Shown one piece after another: positions 8,774-16,723 of a DNA stretch of 64,000 nucleotides; the first letter of the stretch is position 1; each line of letters begins with the position of its first letter. The stretch comes from CAXBMB01 sp963976695 (GTDB lineage: Bacteria > Pseudomonadota > Alphaproteobacteria > Kiloniellales > DSM-21159). The notes beneath the pieces are model-generated. The model was not told the origin of the DNA and made no database searches. It worked only from the letters and a program-made list of their open reading frames with translations. Position numbers and translations under genes: made by a program. The stretch is from contig CAXBMB010000009.1 in the NCBI GenBank assembly GCA_963976695.1, positions 1 through 64,000 on the forward strand. Reading direction: 5' to 3'.

Positions 8774-9703
8774 TCAAGTGACATCGATTTTCGGCGGGGT
8801 TTGTTTTGCCAGGTTGTCTTCGTGTTGGTCGCAGCAGCCAAGAAGCCAGCCCTTGAAATCGATCGCGGCTTGCGACAGCTGTGAGTCTTTGGGAACAATG
8901 AGATGGTACGCGAATGATGTATCAAAATGCCGGGCAAAAGGGTTAATAAGCGTTCCGCTTTGCAGCTCGCTTTCGACCAGCCAGCTGGTAAAGAGCGAGA
9001 CCCCCAGCCCGTTCATCGTCGAGCTAAGCTGGAAGTGCCGATCTTCCAGCATCATCTGCGGCTGGGAGGAAGATAGCGCCAGGCCGTTGTTGCTAAACCA
9101 TTCGGCCCACATCCGTTCGTCGTCAACATGCAGCAATGTGCAATTTTCAAGGTCGGAAGGCGCGGCGATGGGATGCTCGACGCGAAACTGCGGGCTGCAG
9201 ACGACCACCAGTTTTTCCGACCAGAGTCGCCGGACGTCGAAATTTTTCCAGTCGCCCCGACCCCATTGAATGCCCAGATCGGCAAAGCTTTCCGGCTGAT
9301 CGAGCTTGGCGTAGGTGTTGTTGTGATTCTGGACCGTCAGCTGCAATCCGGGATGGGTGTCCCGAAGATCGCCAAGCCGGGAAGACAGCCAGCGGGTCGC
9401 AAACATCGACAGCAGGGCAACCTTCACCGAGTCAGTTTTACGGACGACTTTTTCAAGCCCGGTCTGGATGGTGGCCAGTCCGCGTTCCACGTGCCGGGCA
9501 AGGACGGCGCCGTCCTCGGTCAGTTCCAGTCCAGTGGGGGTTCTTTTGAAAAGCGCAACACGAAGATCGGCTTCCAATTTTTTAATATGATAGCTGACGG
9601 AGCTTTGGCTGGTATTCAGCAATCGCGCCACATTCGTGACGTTCTTGACCCGGGCAACGGCTTCAAACACCTGAATTGATTTGATGTTTCTGATCTGTTG
9701 CAA
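8774..9703 (-). CDS. LysR-family transcriptional regulator with TTG start
   Basis: This 309-residue LysR protein has a winged helix-turn-helix at residues 5-65 (FEAVARVKNVTNVARLLN, SQSSVSYHIKKLEADL) and a GcvA-like effector domain (VALLSMFATRWLSSRLGDLR, ADLGIQWGRGDWKNFDVRRL). No early in-frame ATG exists. The TTG at 9703 has GCGAGGG upstream and gives the expected N-terminal length. The gene is divergent from the LIV-type transporter operon, 147 bp apart, and a palindrome at 9746-9760 lies between them. It is the obvious candidate regulator of that operon, with a CoA ester or the transported substrate as possible co-inducer (inference). Confidence 0.88.
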   Translation of the reverse strand: MQQIRNIKSIQVFEAVARVKNVTNVARLLNTSQSSVSYHIKKLEADLRVALFKRTPTGLELTEDGAVLARHVERGLATIQTGLEKVVRKTDSVKVALLSMFATRWLSSRLGDLRDTHPGLQLTVQNHNNTYAKLDQPESFADLGIQWGRGDWKNFDVRRLWSEKLVVVCSPQFRVEHPIAAPSDLENCTLLHVDDERMWAEWFSNNGLALSSSQPQMMLEDRHFQLSSTMNGLGVSLFTSWLVESELQSGTLINPFARHFDTSFAYHLIVPKDSQLSQAAIDFKGWLLGCCDQHEDNLAKQTPPKIDVT

Positions 9704-9745
9704 GTCAGGCCCTCGCCGTTTGAAATAGCGCCAGCGTCGAGTATC

Positions 9746-9760
9746 ATCTAATTATTAGAT
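9746..9760. promoter_or_regulatory. LysR-type operator palindrome
   Basis: ATCTAATTATTAGAT has 7-bp perfect arms around one base and contains the T-N11-A pattern typical of LysR boxes. It sits between the divergent LysR gene and the LIV transporter operon in locally AT-rich DNA. Binding by the neighbouring LysR is inferred. Confidence 0.6.
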
Positions 9761-9850
9761 AGGTAGCAAGAATATTTGAATTTTCCGCTGCGCGCGCCGG
9801 CTTGTAGGCTTTACCCAACTCGCAAACTAAATGCGAGATGGGAGGAAGAT

Positions 9851-10618
9851 ATGACAACCGCAGTTCTGCAGGTTGATAGGCTTTGCAAGTCATTTGGCGG
9901 CGTTCATGCGATACGCGATCTGTCGTTCACGGTGAACCCGGGCGAGGTTTTGGGCCTTATCGGCCCGAACGGCTCCGGGAAGTCGACAACCGTGAATGCC
10001 TTGGCGGGGGTGTTTCCCGCGACGTCGGGCGACATCGTTCTGGCCGGCGCGCATGTCCAGAACCTGCCCGAATATGAGCGGGTTGCGCTCGGGTTGGCCC
10101 GCACCTTTCAGACCGCCAGCATCTTCCCCGAATTCACCGTGCGCCAGCAGGTAACGCTTGGCGGCAACGTGACGCTAAAATCCCATCCGCTGTCCTCTGT
10201 TTTCGGCGTCGGAACCCACAAGGGCGAGGCCGAAACTGTCGTCGCTCGGGTGGACGAAATTCTTGAAATCGCCGGATTGCTGGCTGTCGCCGACGCCAAG
10301 GTCAACACCATGTCCTCGGCGCAGCAACGGTTCTTGATGATTGCCACGGCGTTGGCGGCGGAGCCGCGGATCATTCTGCTGGATGAACCAGCGGCGGGAC
10401 TGGTTTCGCACGAGCGCGAGACTCTGGGCGCTTTGATCAAGACGATCCGCGACCGGGGCACAGCGGTGCTGGTGATCGAACATCATATGGCGCTGATCAT
10501 GGAGGTCTGCGACCGCATCGTGGTGCTCAATTTCGGTTCAAAGATTTGCGAAGGCACGCCGTCGGAAATTCGTAACAACCAGGCGGTGATCGACGCCTAC
10601 CTTGGCGAGGCCGCCTAG
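9851..10618 (+). CDS. livG: ABC transporter ATP-binding protein, LivG type
   Basis: A 255-residue cytoplasmic ATPase of the branched-chain amino-acid/organic-acid (HAAT) importer family. Walker A is GPNGSGKST, Walker B is IILLDEPAAGL, and the LivG-specific C-terminus (EGTPSEIRNNQAVIDAYLG) is present. The signature motif is unusual, MSSAQQ instead of the common LSxGQQ, so it deserves checking. GGAGGAAGAT directly precedes the ATG at 9851, which sets the start. It is the first gene of a seven-gene plus-strand operon and abuts livF with no gap. Confidence 0.9.
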   Translation: MTTAVLQVDRLCKSFGGVHAIRDLSFTVNPGEVLGLIGPNGSGKSTTVNALAGVFPATSGDIVLAGAHVQNLPEYERVALGLARTFQTASIFPEFTVRQQVTLGGNVTLKSHPLSSVFGVGTHKGEAETVVARVDEILEIAGLLAVADAKVNTMSSAQQRFLMIATALAAEPRIILLDEPAAGLVSHERETLGALIKTIRDRGTAVLVIEHHMALIMEVCDRIVVLNFGSKICEGTPSEIRNNQAVIDAYLGEAA

Positions 10619-11320
10619 ATGTTGAAAGTACGCGATCTGAAGGTCTGCTACGGTTCGATCGAGGTGATCCACGGGATCAGCCTTGAGGTGGGGGAAGGCG
10701 AATGTGTGGCCCTGATCGGGGCAAACGGCGCCGGTAAATCCTCGACCCTCAAGGCGATCTGCGGCCTGGTGCCTGCCGCAAGCGGCAAGATCAGTCTGTA
10801 CGACAAGGACATCACGAACCAAAGCGGGCACGCCATCGTACGCGCGGGGATCACCATGTGCCCGGAGGGCCGCCAGGTGTTCCCGCAGATGACTGTGCTG
10901 CAAAACCTGCGGATGGGCGCCTATGTGCGCCGGGATGCCGACCAGGCGCAGGATGTCGAAGAGATGATGGACATGTTCCCGATCCTGCGGAGCCGGGCGT
11001 CACAGGCGGCCGGCACCCTGTCGGGCGGCGAGCAGGAAATGCTGGCAATCGGCCGGGCGCTGATGGCGCGACCCAAGCTTTGCATTTTCGACGAACCTTC
11101 ATTGGGGCTGGCGCCCAAGATCGTGGCGGAAGTTGGTCAGACCATCGCCCGCATCAAAAAGATGGGGAAAACCATTCTATTGGTCGAACAGAACTCGCTG
11201 ATGGCGCTGCGCCTGGCTGACCGCGCCTATCTGTTCGAAGCCGGTGAAATCGTTCTGCAGGGAACGGGCGAAGAGTTGCAATCACACCCTGAAGTCGCAA
11301 AGGCATATCTGGGCAACTGA
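10619..11320 (+). CDS. livF: ABC transporter ATP-binding protein, LivF type
   Basis: A 233-residue second ATPase of the HAAT importer. Walker A is GANGAGKSS, the signature LSGGEQEMLAIGRAL, Walker B LCIFDEPSLGLAP, and the LivF tail ELQSHPEVAKAYLG. The family phrase CPEGRQVFPQMTVLQNL is also present. The ATG follows the livG stop codon directly, so translation is probably coupled. Confidence 0.92.
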   Translation: MLKVRDLKVCYGSIEVIHGISLEVGEGECVALIGANGAGKSSTLKAICGLVPAASGKISLYDKDITNQSGHAIVRAGITMCPEGRQVFPQMTVLQNLRMGAYVRRDADQAQDVEEMMDMFPILRSRASQAAGTLSGGEQEMLAIGRALMARPKLCIFDEPSLGLAPKIVAEVGQTIARIKKMGKTILLVEQNSLMALRLADRAYLFEAGEIVLQGTGEELQSHPEVAKAYLGN

Positions 11321-11376
11321 ACGGCGAGAACAGTCTCGCTAACCAGGGGGTAAATTCAAAAATGGGAGGAATGAAC

Positions 11377-12594
11377 ATGAAGCCGGGGTTTTTCAAACTC
11401 ACAACAGCGGCGGTGGCGGCTTTGGCGCTGTCCGGTACGGCACTGCTGGCCGAAGAAAAGACGCTCGACATCGGGGTCAGCGATGCGCTGACCGGCGGCG
11501 CCGCGGTCTATGGTTTGCCACAGGCCAACGCGGTAAAATTGGCGGCGGAAGAGATTAATGCGACGGGTGGCGTGCGGGTTGGCGACGATACCTACAAATT
11601 GAACGTCATCGCCTATGACGACAAGGCCAATCCGACCGAGGCTTCGAACTCGGTTCGCAAGCTTCTGGACCGCGACGGCGTGAAATACATCCTCGGCTTC
11701 TGCTGTTCGGGCGCCACCGGCGCCGTTGCCTCGTTCATCAAAACCGAGGATGCGGTGATGCTGGTCGGGAACGCCGCCGAGCGCTCGATCACCACCCGCG
11801 AAATTCCCAACTTGGTGCGAACCCGCCCGCCGGCGGATTACACGGGCGCGGCGGCCGGAAACTTCGTTGCCGCGAAGGGCCACAAGCGGGTGGCCGTGCT
11901 GGGGGCGTTGGAGGTGTCGTTCTACGCCAGCTATGTCGATGCGTTTGAAAAACAGCTGAACGCCGCCGGGGGGGAAATCATCACGCGCGAGCTTTTTGCC
12001 CTGAAAGACCGCGATATGACCCCACAGCTGACCAAGATCCGGGGGATGAATCCCGACGCGATTCTGGTTGTTGGCTATGTTGAGCCGGCGGCCTTCATCT
12101 ATCGCCAGTCGGTCGAATTGGGCATCGACGTGCCGCGCTACGGCTTTACCAGCGGCAGCGAAGAACAGTTCCTGCGGGTGGCGACCCCCGCGCAGATGGA
12201 AGGCGTTTGGGACCTGCGCCCGACGGAGCTGACGCTGCTGTCGGCAAGCGCCAACGGCATCGCCTATTACAAGAACTATTCCGAGAAATTCGGCATCTCG
12301 CCGTCGCCCAGCTCGCCCTACGCCTACGATCAGACCTATGCGTTGAAGGATGCTTTGGAAGCGGCCGGAACCGTGGAGGATACCCAGGCCGTGGCCGCGG
12401 CGCTGCGCGAACTGGCCGTTCCGGACGAGGTGGTGATGCAGTATCTGCCGGTCGACAACAAGATGTTTGACCCGAACGGCCAAGCTTATACGTCCAACGG
12501 GGCGTTCCAGTGGCAAAGCGGAAGCTGGGTCTTTGTACAGGACCTGCCGTCGGATCCGGCTGCCTATTCGGCCTTCCTGAGCACGCTTGATTGA
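11377..12594 (+). CDS. Periplasmic substrate-binding protein of a LIV/HAAT-type ABC transporter
   Basis: A roughly 405-residue type I periplasmic binding protein. A signal peptide is evident (MKPGFFKLTTAAVAALALSG, then TALLAEE). The mature part shows the Leu/Ile/Val-binding fold phrases IGVSDALTGGAAVYGLPQAN, LAAEEINATGG and KLLDRDGVKYILGFCCSG. ATG codons at 11362 and 11371 are too close to or inside the ribosome-binding site GGGAGGA, so the ATG at 11377 is preferred. In this family, operon partners with CoA ligase and acyl-CoA dehydrogenase often point to aromatic or short organic acids rather than amino acids. The ligand cannot be read from the sequence. Confidence 0.88.
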   Translation: MKPGFFKLTTAAVAALALSGTALLAEEKTLDIGVSDALTGGAAVYGLPQANAVKLAAEEINATGGVRVGDDTYKLNVIAYDDKANPTEASNSVRKLLDRDGVKYILGFCCSGATGAVASFIKTEDAVMLVGNAAERSITTREIPNLVRTRPPADYTGAAAGNFVAAKGHKRVAVLGALEVSFYASYVDAFEKQLNAAGGEIITRELFALKDRDMTPQLTKIRGMNPDAILVVGYVEPAAFIYRQSVELGIDVPRYGFTSGSEEQFLRVATPAQMEGVWDLRPTELTLLSASANGIAYYKNYSEKFGISPSPSSPYAYDQTYALKDALEAAGTVEDTQAVAAALRELAVPDEVVMQYLPVDNKMFDPNGQAYTSNGAFQWQSGSWVFVQDLPSDPAAYSAFLSTLD

Positions 12595-12606
12595 GCGCGC
12601 CTGACG

Positions 12607-12638
12607 GGCGGCGCGGCAGCTGTCGCGCCGCCGCTTTT
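12607..12638 (+). terminator. Hairpin after the binding-protein gene (attenuator)
   Basis: GGCGGCGCG (12607-12615) pairs perfectly with CGCGCCGCC (12624-12632), with an 8-base loop, and is followed by GCTTTT. Placed between the binding protein and the first permease gene, it probably gives partial termination and protects the 3' end, keeping the binding protein in excess over the membrane parts. Confidence 0.65.
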
Positions 12639-12709
12639 CGCGTCTTTCGCCGCATGGCATTTCGACAGGCCGGCGGCATTGAGTGACGTTGGTAGTGAGA
12701 CCTAACACG

Positions 12710-13570
12710 ATGATCGAGTTCATTCAGCAGATAATAAACGGGGTTGCGATTGGGGGCGTCTACGTTCTGATCGCCCTGGGTCTGACCACCGTGTTCGGGA
12801 TTCTGGGCATCGCCCATTTCGCTCATGGCTCCGTGTCGATGTTCGGCGGCTACCTGACGTTTTTCCTGGTGGTAACACAGGGATTGCCGCTTTTGGCCGC
12901 CATCTTGATCGCCCTTGCTGTTGGTCTGCTGCTGGGCATCGTGATCGAATTCCTCGCCTACCGACCCGTTCGAAAGGCCAATCACATCAACGCGTTCATT
13001 GTGGCCTTGGGGTTAACGATGATGGTCGAAGGCCTGAACCTGCAGTTGTTCGGCGCGGAACAGGTGGTTATCCCCACCCAGTTCAACCGCGTCTTTAATA
13101 TCGGCGGCGTTACCATTCCCGAACTGCGGCTCTACGTCATACTCTCCGCCGCCCTGCTGATCATCGCCATGACGCTCTTTGTTGAGCGCACCAAGACCGG
13201 CCAGGCCATTCGCGCCGTGGCGCAAAATCGCGACGCGGCCATCCTGATGGGGGTCAACGTCAAAACCATTCCGCTTGTCGTTTTCTCGATCTCCACCGCG
13301 CTTGGCGTGGCGGCCGGGATCATGGTGGGCTCGCTGTTCGCCATCGCCCCGGGGATTGGCGAAGGGCTGGTGATCAAGGGGTTTGCCGTGCTGATTTTGG
13401 GCGGGCTTGGATCAATCCCCGGCGCCGTCGTGGGCGGCGTGGTGCTTGGCATCACCGAGGCGCTGGCCGCCGGGTTCATCTCGTCGGCCTACAAGGACGT
13501 GATCGCTTTTGTCGTGATGATCGTCGTGCTGCTGGTGCGGCCGCAGGGTTTGATGGGGAAATCCTTATGA
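12710..13570 (+). CDS. livH: ABC transporter permease, LivH type
   Basis: A 286-residue inner-membrane permease with about eight hydrophobic segments. The family opening is FIQQIINGVAIGGVYVLIAL followed by GLTTVFGILGIAHFAHGS. The cytoplasmic coupling loop is TGQAIRAVAQNRDAAILMGV, and the C-terminal part contains ILGGLGSIPGAVVGGVVLG. The ATG at 12710 is used; a GTG at 12683 would add nine polar residues. It overlaps livM by an ATGA. Confidence 0.9.
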   Translation: MIEFIQQIINGVAIGGVYVLIALGLTTVFGILGIAHFAHGSVSMFGGYLTFFLVVTQGLPLLAAILIALAVGLLLGIVIEFLAYRPVRKANHINAFIVALGLTMMVEGLNLQLFGAEQVVIPTQFNRVFNIGGVTIPELRLYVILSAALLIIAMTLFVERTKTGQAIRAVAQNRDAAILMGVNVKTIPLVVFSISTALGVAAGIMVGSLFAIAPGIGEGLVIKGFAVLILGGLGSIPGAVVGGVVLGITEALAAGFISSAYKDVIAFVVMIVVLLVRPQGLMGKSL

Positions 13571-14523
13571 AGATCACCGCTAAACACATCTTCTATGGGG
13601 CGGCTCTGATCTTCTTCATCGCGCTGCCGCAGTTGATCACCGTCAAGTATTACCTGCACCTCAGCATCCTGGCGCTGGTCTGGGTGATCGCCGCGCAGGG
13701 CCAGAACCTGATCCAAGGCTACACCGGTTACGTCTCGATCGTGCAGGCCGGGTTCATGGGAATCGGGGCATACAGCACGGCGCTGATGGGGATGAACTTC
13801 AATCTGCCGGTGTGGATGACCATCATGCTCGCACCGGTGGCGACCGCAGTTTTCGCTCTGGCGGCCGGCTATCCCAGCCTTCGGGTCAAGGGGCACTATT
13901 TCGCCATCGTGACCCTCGCCTTTAACATGGTGATCTTCATCGTTTTGCTGAACTTCACCGGTCTGACCAATGGCGAGGCCGGCCTCACCGCCATCCCGAA
14001 GCCGGGCGGCGGGGCCGAGGGGCTGATCAATTTCCAAGATCGACAGGTCTACTACTACTTTGTGCTGCTGGTCACGATTTTGATGACGGTCGTCGCGGCG
14101 TTGATTGTACGCTCGCGCATTGGCCAGACGTTGGTGGCTATCCGCCAAAATGAAGAACTGGTGGGCGCGGTTGGCATTGCCGCCTGGAAATACAAGCTGT
14201 TCGCCTTTGTCGCCTCGGCAATGTTCGCGGGTCTGGCCGGCGCGCTCTATGCTCACTATCAAAGTTTCATCAACCCTGAAATTTTTGGCGTTGCCCAGTC
14301 GCTGGACGCAATCCTGGCGGTGATCATAGGCGGCTCCGGGACCATTCCGGGACCGGTAATCGGGGCGTTCTTCGTGGTGTTCTTGCCGGAATACCTACGC
14401 TTTGCCGACAGCTTCCGTCTGATTCTCTACGGCTTGATCCTTGTGCTGGCCACGATCTTCATGCCGCGCGGTGTCGTCGGGGTTGTCAGTGACCTTTGGA
14501 CCAAAGTGGTGCGGCGGGGCTGA
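13567..14523 (+). CDS. livM: ABC transporter permease, LivM type
   Basis: A 318-residue permease partner of LivH. Typical LivM phrases are VIAAQGQNLIQGYTGYVSIV, QAGFMGIGAY, LRVKGHYFAIVTLAFNM and VAIRQNEELVGAVGI (coupling loop). The start overlaps the livH stop by four bases. The C-terminus ends in a short basic tail. Confidence 0.9.
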   Translation: MKITAKHIFYGAALIFFIALPQLITVKYYLHLSILALVWVIAAQGQNLIQGYTGYVSIVQAGFMGIGAYSTALMGMNFNLPVWMTIMLAPVATAVFALAAGYPSLRVKGHYFAIVTLAFNMVIFIVLLNFTGLTNGEAGLTAIPKPGGGAEGLINFQDRQVYYYFVLLVTILMTVVAALIVRSRIGQTLVAIRQNEELVGAVGIAAWKYKLFAFVASAMFAGLAGALYAHYQSFINPEIFGVAQSLDAILAVIIGGSGTIPGPVIGAFFVVFLPEYLRFADSFRLILYGLILVLATIFMPRGVVGVVSDLWTKVVRRG

Positions 14524-14525
14524 AA

Positions 14526-15695
14526 ATGCTGAGTGAAGACGAAAAAGCCTGCCTTGCGCGGATCAAGGCTTTCGCGGCGGCGGATGTCGCCCCACAGGCC
14601 GCCGGGTGGGCCGCTGGCCAATCGCCTGATTCGGTGCTTCTTGCAAAGGCTGCCGAGGTTGGCCTTACCCGACTGGAAGTTCCGATCGACAACGGCGGGC
14701 TTGGCTTCGGTTTCGCCTTGAAAGCGCGCGCCTGTGAGCTGCTGGCGGCCGCTGATTTCGGCTTCGCCATGTCGATGGTCAACAGCCACAACGTCGCGCT
14801 GAAACTGGCGCAATGCGCGCCGCGGAGAGTAGCGGAAAAGTACCTGCCCGCGCTGCTTTCCGGTCAGCTCAGCGCCTGCACCGCCTTGAGCGAACCCGGG
14901 ACCGGGTCGGATTTCGCCGCCATCGAAACACGGGCGCGCAAGACATCCGGCGGCTGGACTCTTGATGGCGAGAAATCGTGGATCGTGAATGCCCGCCATG
15001 CCGGCATCGCCGTCGTCTACGCGCAATGCAGCGCAGCAAGCGGCCGCGACGGGATCGGCGCGTTTCTCGTCGATCTAACCACGCAGGACAGTCGCCGATA
15101 CGCCGTCGATTCAACGTTCTCGCAGACCAGCACCGGCACGGGCGGGTTTGTCCTGGACGGATACCAAGTCCCCGAGGAGAACCTGTTGCTGGCCCCGGGC
15201 GCGGCTTTCAAATCAATCTTGAACGAGATTAACGGGGCGCGCGCCTATGTGGCGGCGATGTGCTGCGGGATGCTCGACGCCGCGTTGAGGCAGACCGCGG
15301 CCTATGGCGAGAGCCGGCACACCTTTGGCGCGCCCTTGTCCGGACATCAAGCCTGGCGGCTGGATCAGGCGCGGGCCAGCACCGATCTGGCCGCCGCGCG
15401 GGCGCTGGTGGCGCAGGCGGTCCAGGGCGTGGCGGCGGGACAGGCTGGGAGACAGGATGTCCAACTTCTGTCGGCGCAGGCCAAAATTCACGCCGTCGGC
15501 GTCTGCCAGCATCATCTGCCGGTGTTGCTGCACGCCATGGGGGCCGAGGGGCTGAGGCCGAAGTATTCCTTCACGCGGCATCTGGCTGCCGCACAAATTG
15601 CTGCGCTTGTCGATGGTTCGACAGAAATGCTGCTTGAACGCGTCGCACGGCTGGCGCGCCCAAAAGTCAGCCGCGCGATCACACCGAAAGGGTAA
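14526..15695 (+). CDS. Acyl-CoA dehydrogenase family protein
   Basis: A 389-residue flavoenzyme with the three-domain acyl-CoA dehydrogenase fold: N-terminal helices, a middle beta domain (ACTALSEPGTGSDFAAIETR, then GGWTLDGEKSWIVNA), and C-terminal helices (YGESRHTFGAPLSGHQAWRL, VDGSTEMLLERVARL). It would introduce a double bond into an acyl-CoA, with electrons going to ETF. It starts 2 bases after livM. Its position between the transporter and an acyl-CoA ligase suggests it acts on the CoA ester of the imported compound. Substrate specificity is not visible. Confidence 0.88.
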   Translation: MLSEDEKACLARIKAFAAADVAPQAAGWAAGQSPDSVLLAKAAEVGLTRLEVPIDNGGLGFGFALKARACELLAAADFGFAMSMVNSHNVALKLAQCAPRRVAEKYLPALLSGQLSACTALSEPGTGSDFAAIETRARKTSGGWTLDGEKSWIVNARHAGIAVVYAQCSAASGRDGIGAFLVDLTTQDSRRYAVDSTFSQTSTGTGGFVLDGYQVPEENLLLAPGAAFKSILNEINGARAYVAAMCCGMLDAALRQTAAYGESRHTFGAPLSGHQAWRLDQARASTDLAAARALVAQAVQGVAAGQAGRQDVQLLSAQAKIHAVGVCQHHLPVLLHAMGAEGLRPKYSFTRHLAAAQIAALVDGSTEMLLERVARLARPKVSRAITPKG

Positions 15696-15702
15696 TGGAT
15701 AG

Positions 15703-16719
15703 ATGCGTGTTTTTCAGATTGAGGGTGATTGGGGGATCGACAACCTCCGTCAGGCTAAACGCCCCGAACCCAAACCGGGGCGCGGCCAGGTCGTGGTCGC
15801 CATGCGTATGGCATCGCTGAACGCCCGCGACCTGATCGTGCCCGAGCGCGGATACGGCCGCGCGACCGGCGAGCTGCCGCTGATCCCGATTTCAGATGGC
15901 GTTGGCGAGGTCGTCGAGATTGGCGAAGGCGTGACCCGGGTTGCGCTGGGGGATCGCGTTTGCCCGACTTTCTTCCAGAACTGGATTGCCGGCGCGCCCA
16001 GCCCGGCCCGATTTGCCTCGGCCCTTGGCGGGCCGCTGGACGGGGTGATGTCGGATCTGGTCTGCCTGTCCGAAGACGGCGTTGTTCGCGTGCCGAGCTA
16101 TATGAGCGACGCCGCGGCTGCGACGCTGCCCTGTGCGGCGCTGACAGCGTGGAGCGCGATCGCGACCCACGGTCAAACCCGCGCCGGCGACAAGCTCCTG
16201 ATCCAGGGAACCGGCGGCGTTGCGCTGTTTGCACTGGCCTTCGCCAAGCTCCACGGCGCTCATGTCACGATGATTTCTTCAAGCGACGATAAGCTGGCGC
16301 GCGTGTCCGAGATGGGCGCGGACGCCACGATCAACTATCGCGAAACCAAGGATTGGGCGCGCGCCAGCCGCCAGATCACCGGTGATCGCGGCGGCTACGA
16401 CAATATCATCGAACTGGGGGGCGAAACCACGCTGCCGCTGTCGCTGCGCGCGGTGCGCCCCGGGGGAACGATCTCGATGATCGGCGTCCTGTCCGGGCTT
16501 AACCTCAACGCCTCGCTGGGGCCCATCGTGGCGCGGCAGGTGCGTCTGCAGGGCGTCACTGTCGGCCATCGCGATGGTTTCGAAGCGATGATCGCCGCCA
16601 TGGTCCAGCACAAGGTTCGTCCGGTTTTGGGCGAAACCTTCGCCTTTGAAGACCTTAAACATGGGCTCAACCACCTGCGTGAGGGCGGGAATTTCGGCAA
16701 GACGCTGATCGGATTCTGA
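15703..16719 (+). CDS. Zinc-independent-looking alcohol dehydrogenase/quinone reductase (MDR family)
   Basis: A 338-residue medium-chain dehydrogenase/reductase. A GroES-like N-terminal domain (SLNARDLIVPERGYG, IPISDGVGEVVEIGEGV, GDRVCPTFFQNW) is followed by a Rossmann NAD(P) domain with the nucleotide-binding motif LLIQGTGGVALFALAFAK. The structural-zinc cysteine cluster of classical alcohol dehydrogenases is absent, and the catalytic-zinc Cys/His pattern is not clear, so it may be a zinc-free reductase. It lies 7 bp after the acyl-CoA dehydrogenase gene in the catabolic operon. Confidence 0.85.
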   Translation: MRVFQIEGDWGIDNLRQAKRPEPKPGRGQVVVAMRMASLNARDLIVPERGYGRATGELPLIPISDGVGEVVEIGEGVTRVALGDRVCPTFFQNWIAGAPSPARFASALGGPLDGVMSDLVCLSEDGVVRVPSYMSDAAAATLPCAALTAWSAIATHGQTRAGDKLLIQGTGGVALFALAFAKLHGAHVTMISSSDDKLARVSEMGADATINYRETKDWARASRQITGDRGGYDNIIELGGETTLPLSLRAVRPGGTISMIGVLSGLNLNASLGPIVARQVRLQGVTVGHRDGFEAMIAAMVQHKVRPVLGETFAFEDLKHGLNHLREGGNFGKTLIGF

Positions 16720-16723
16720 TCAG

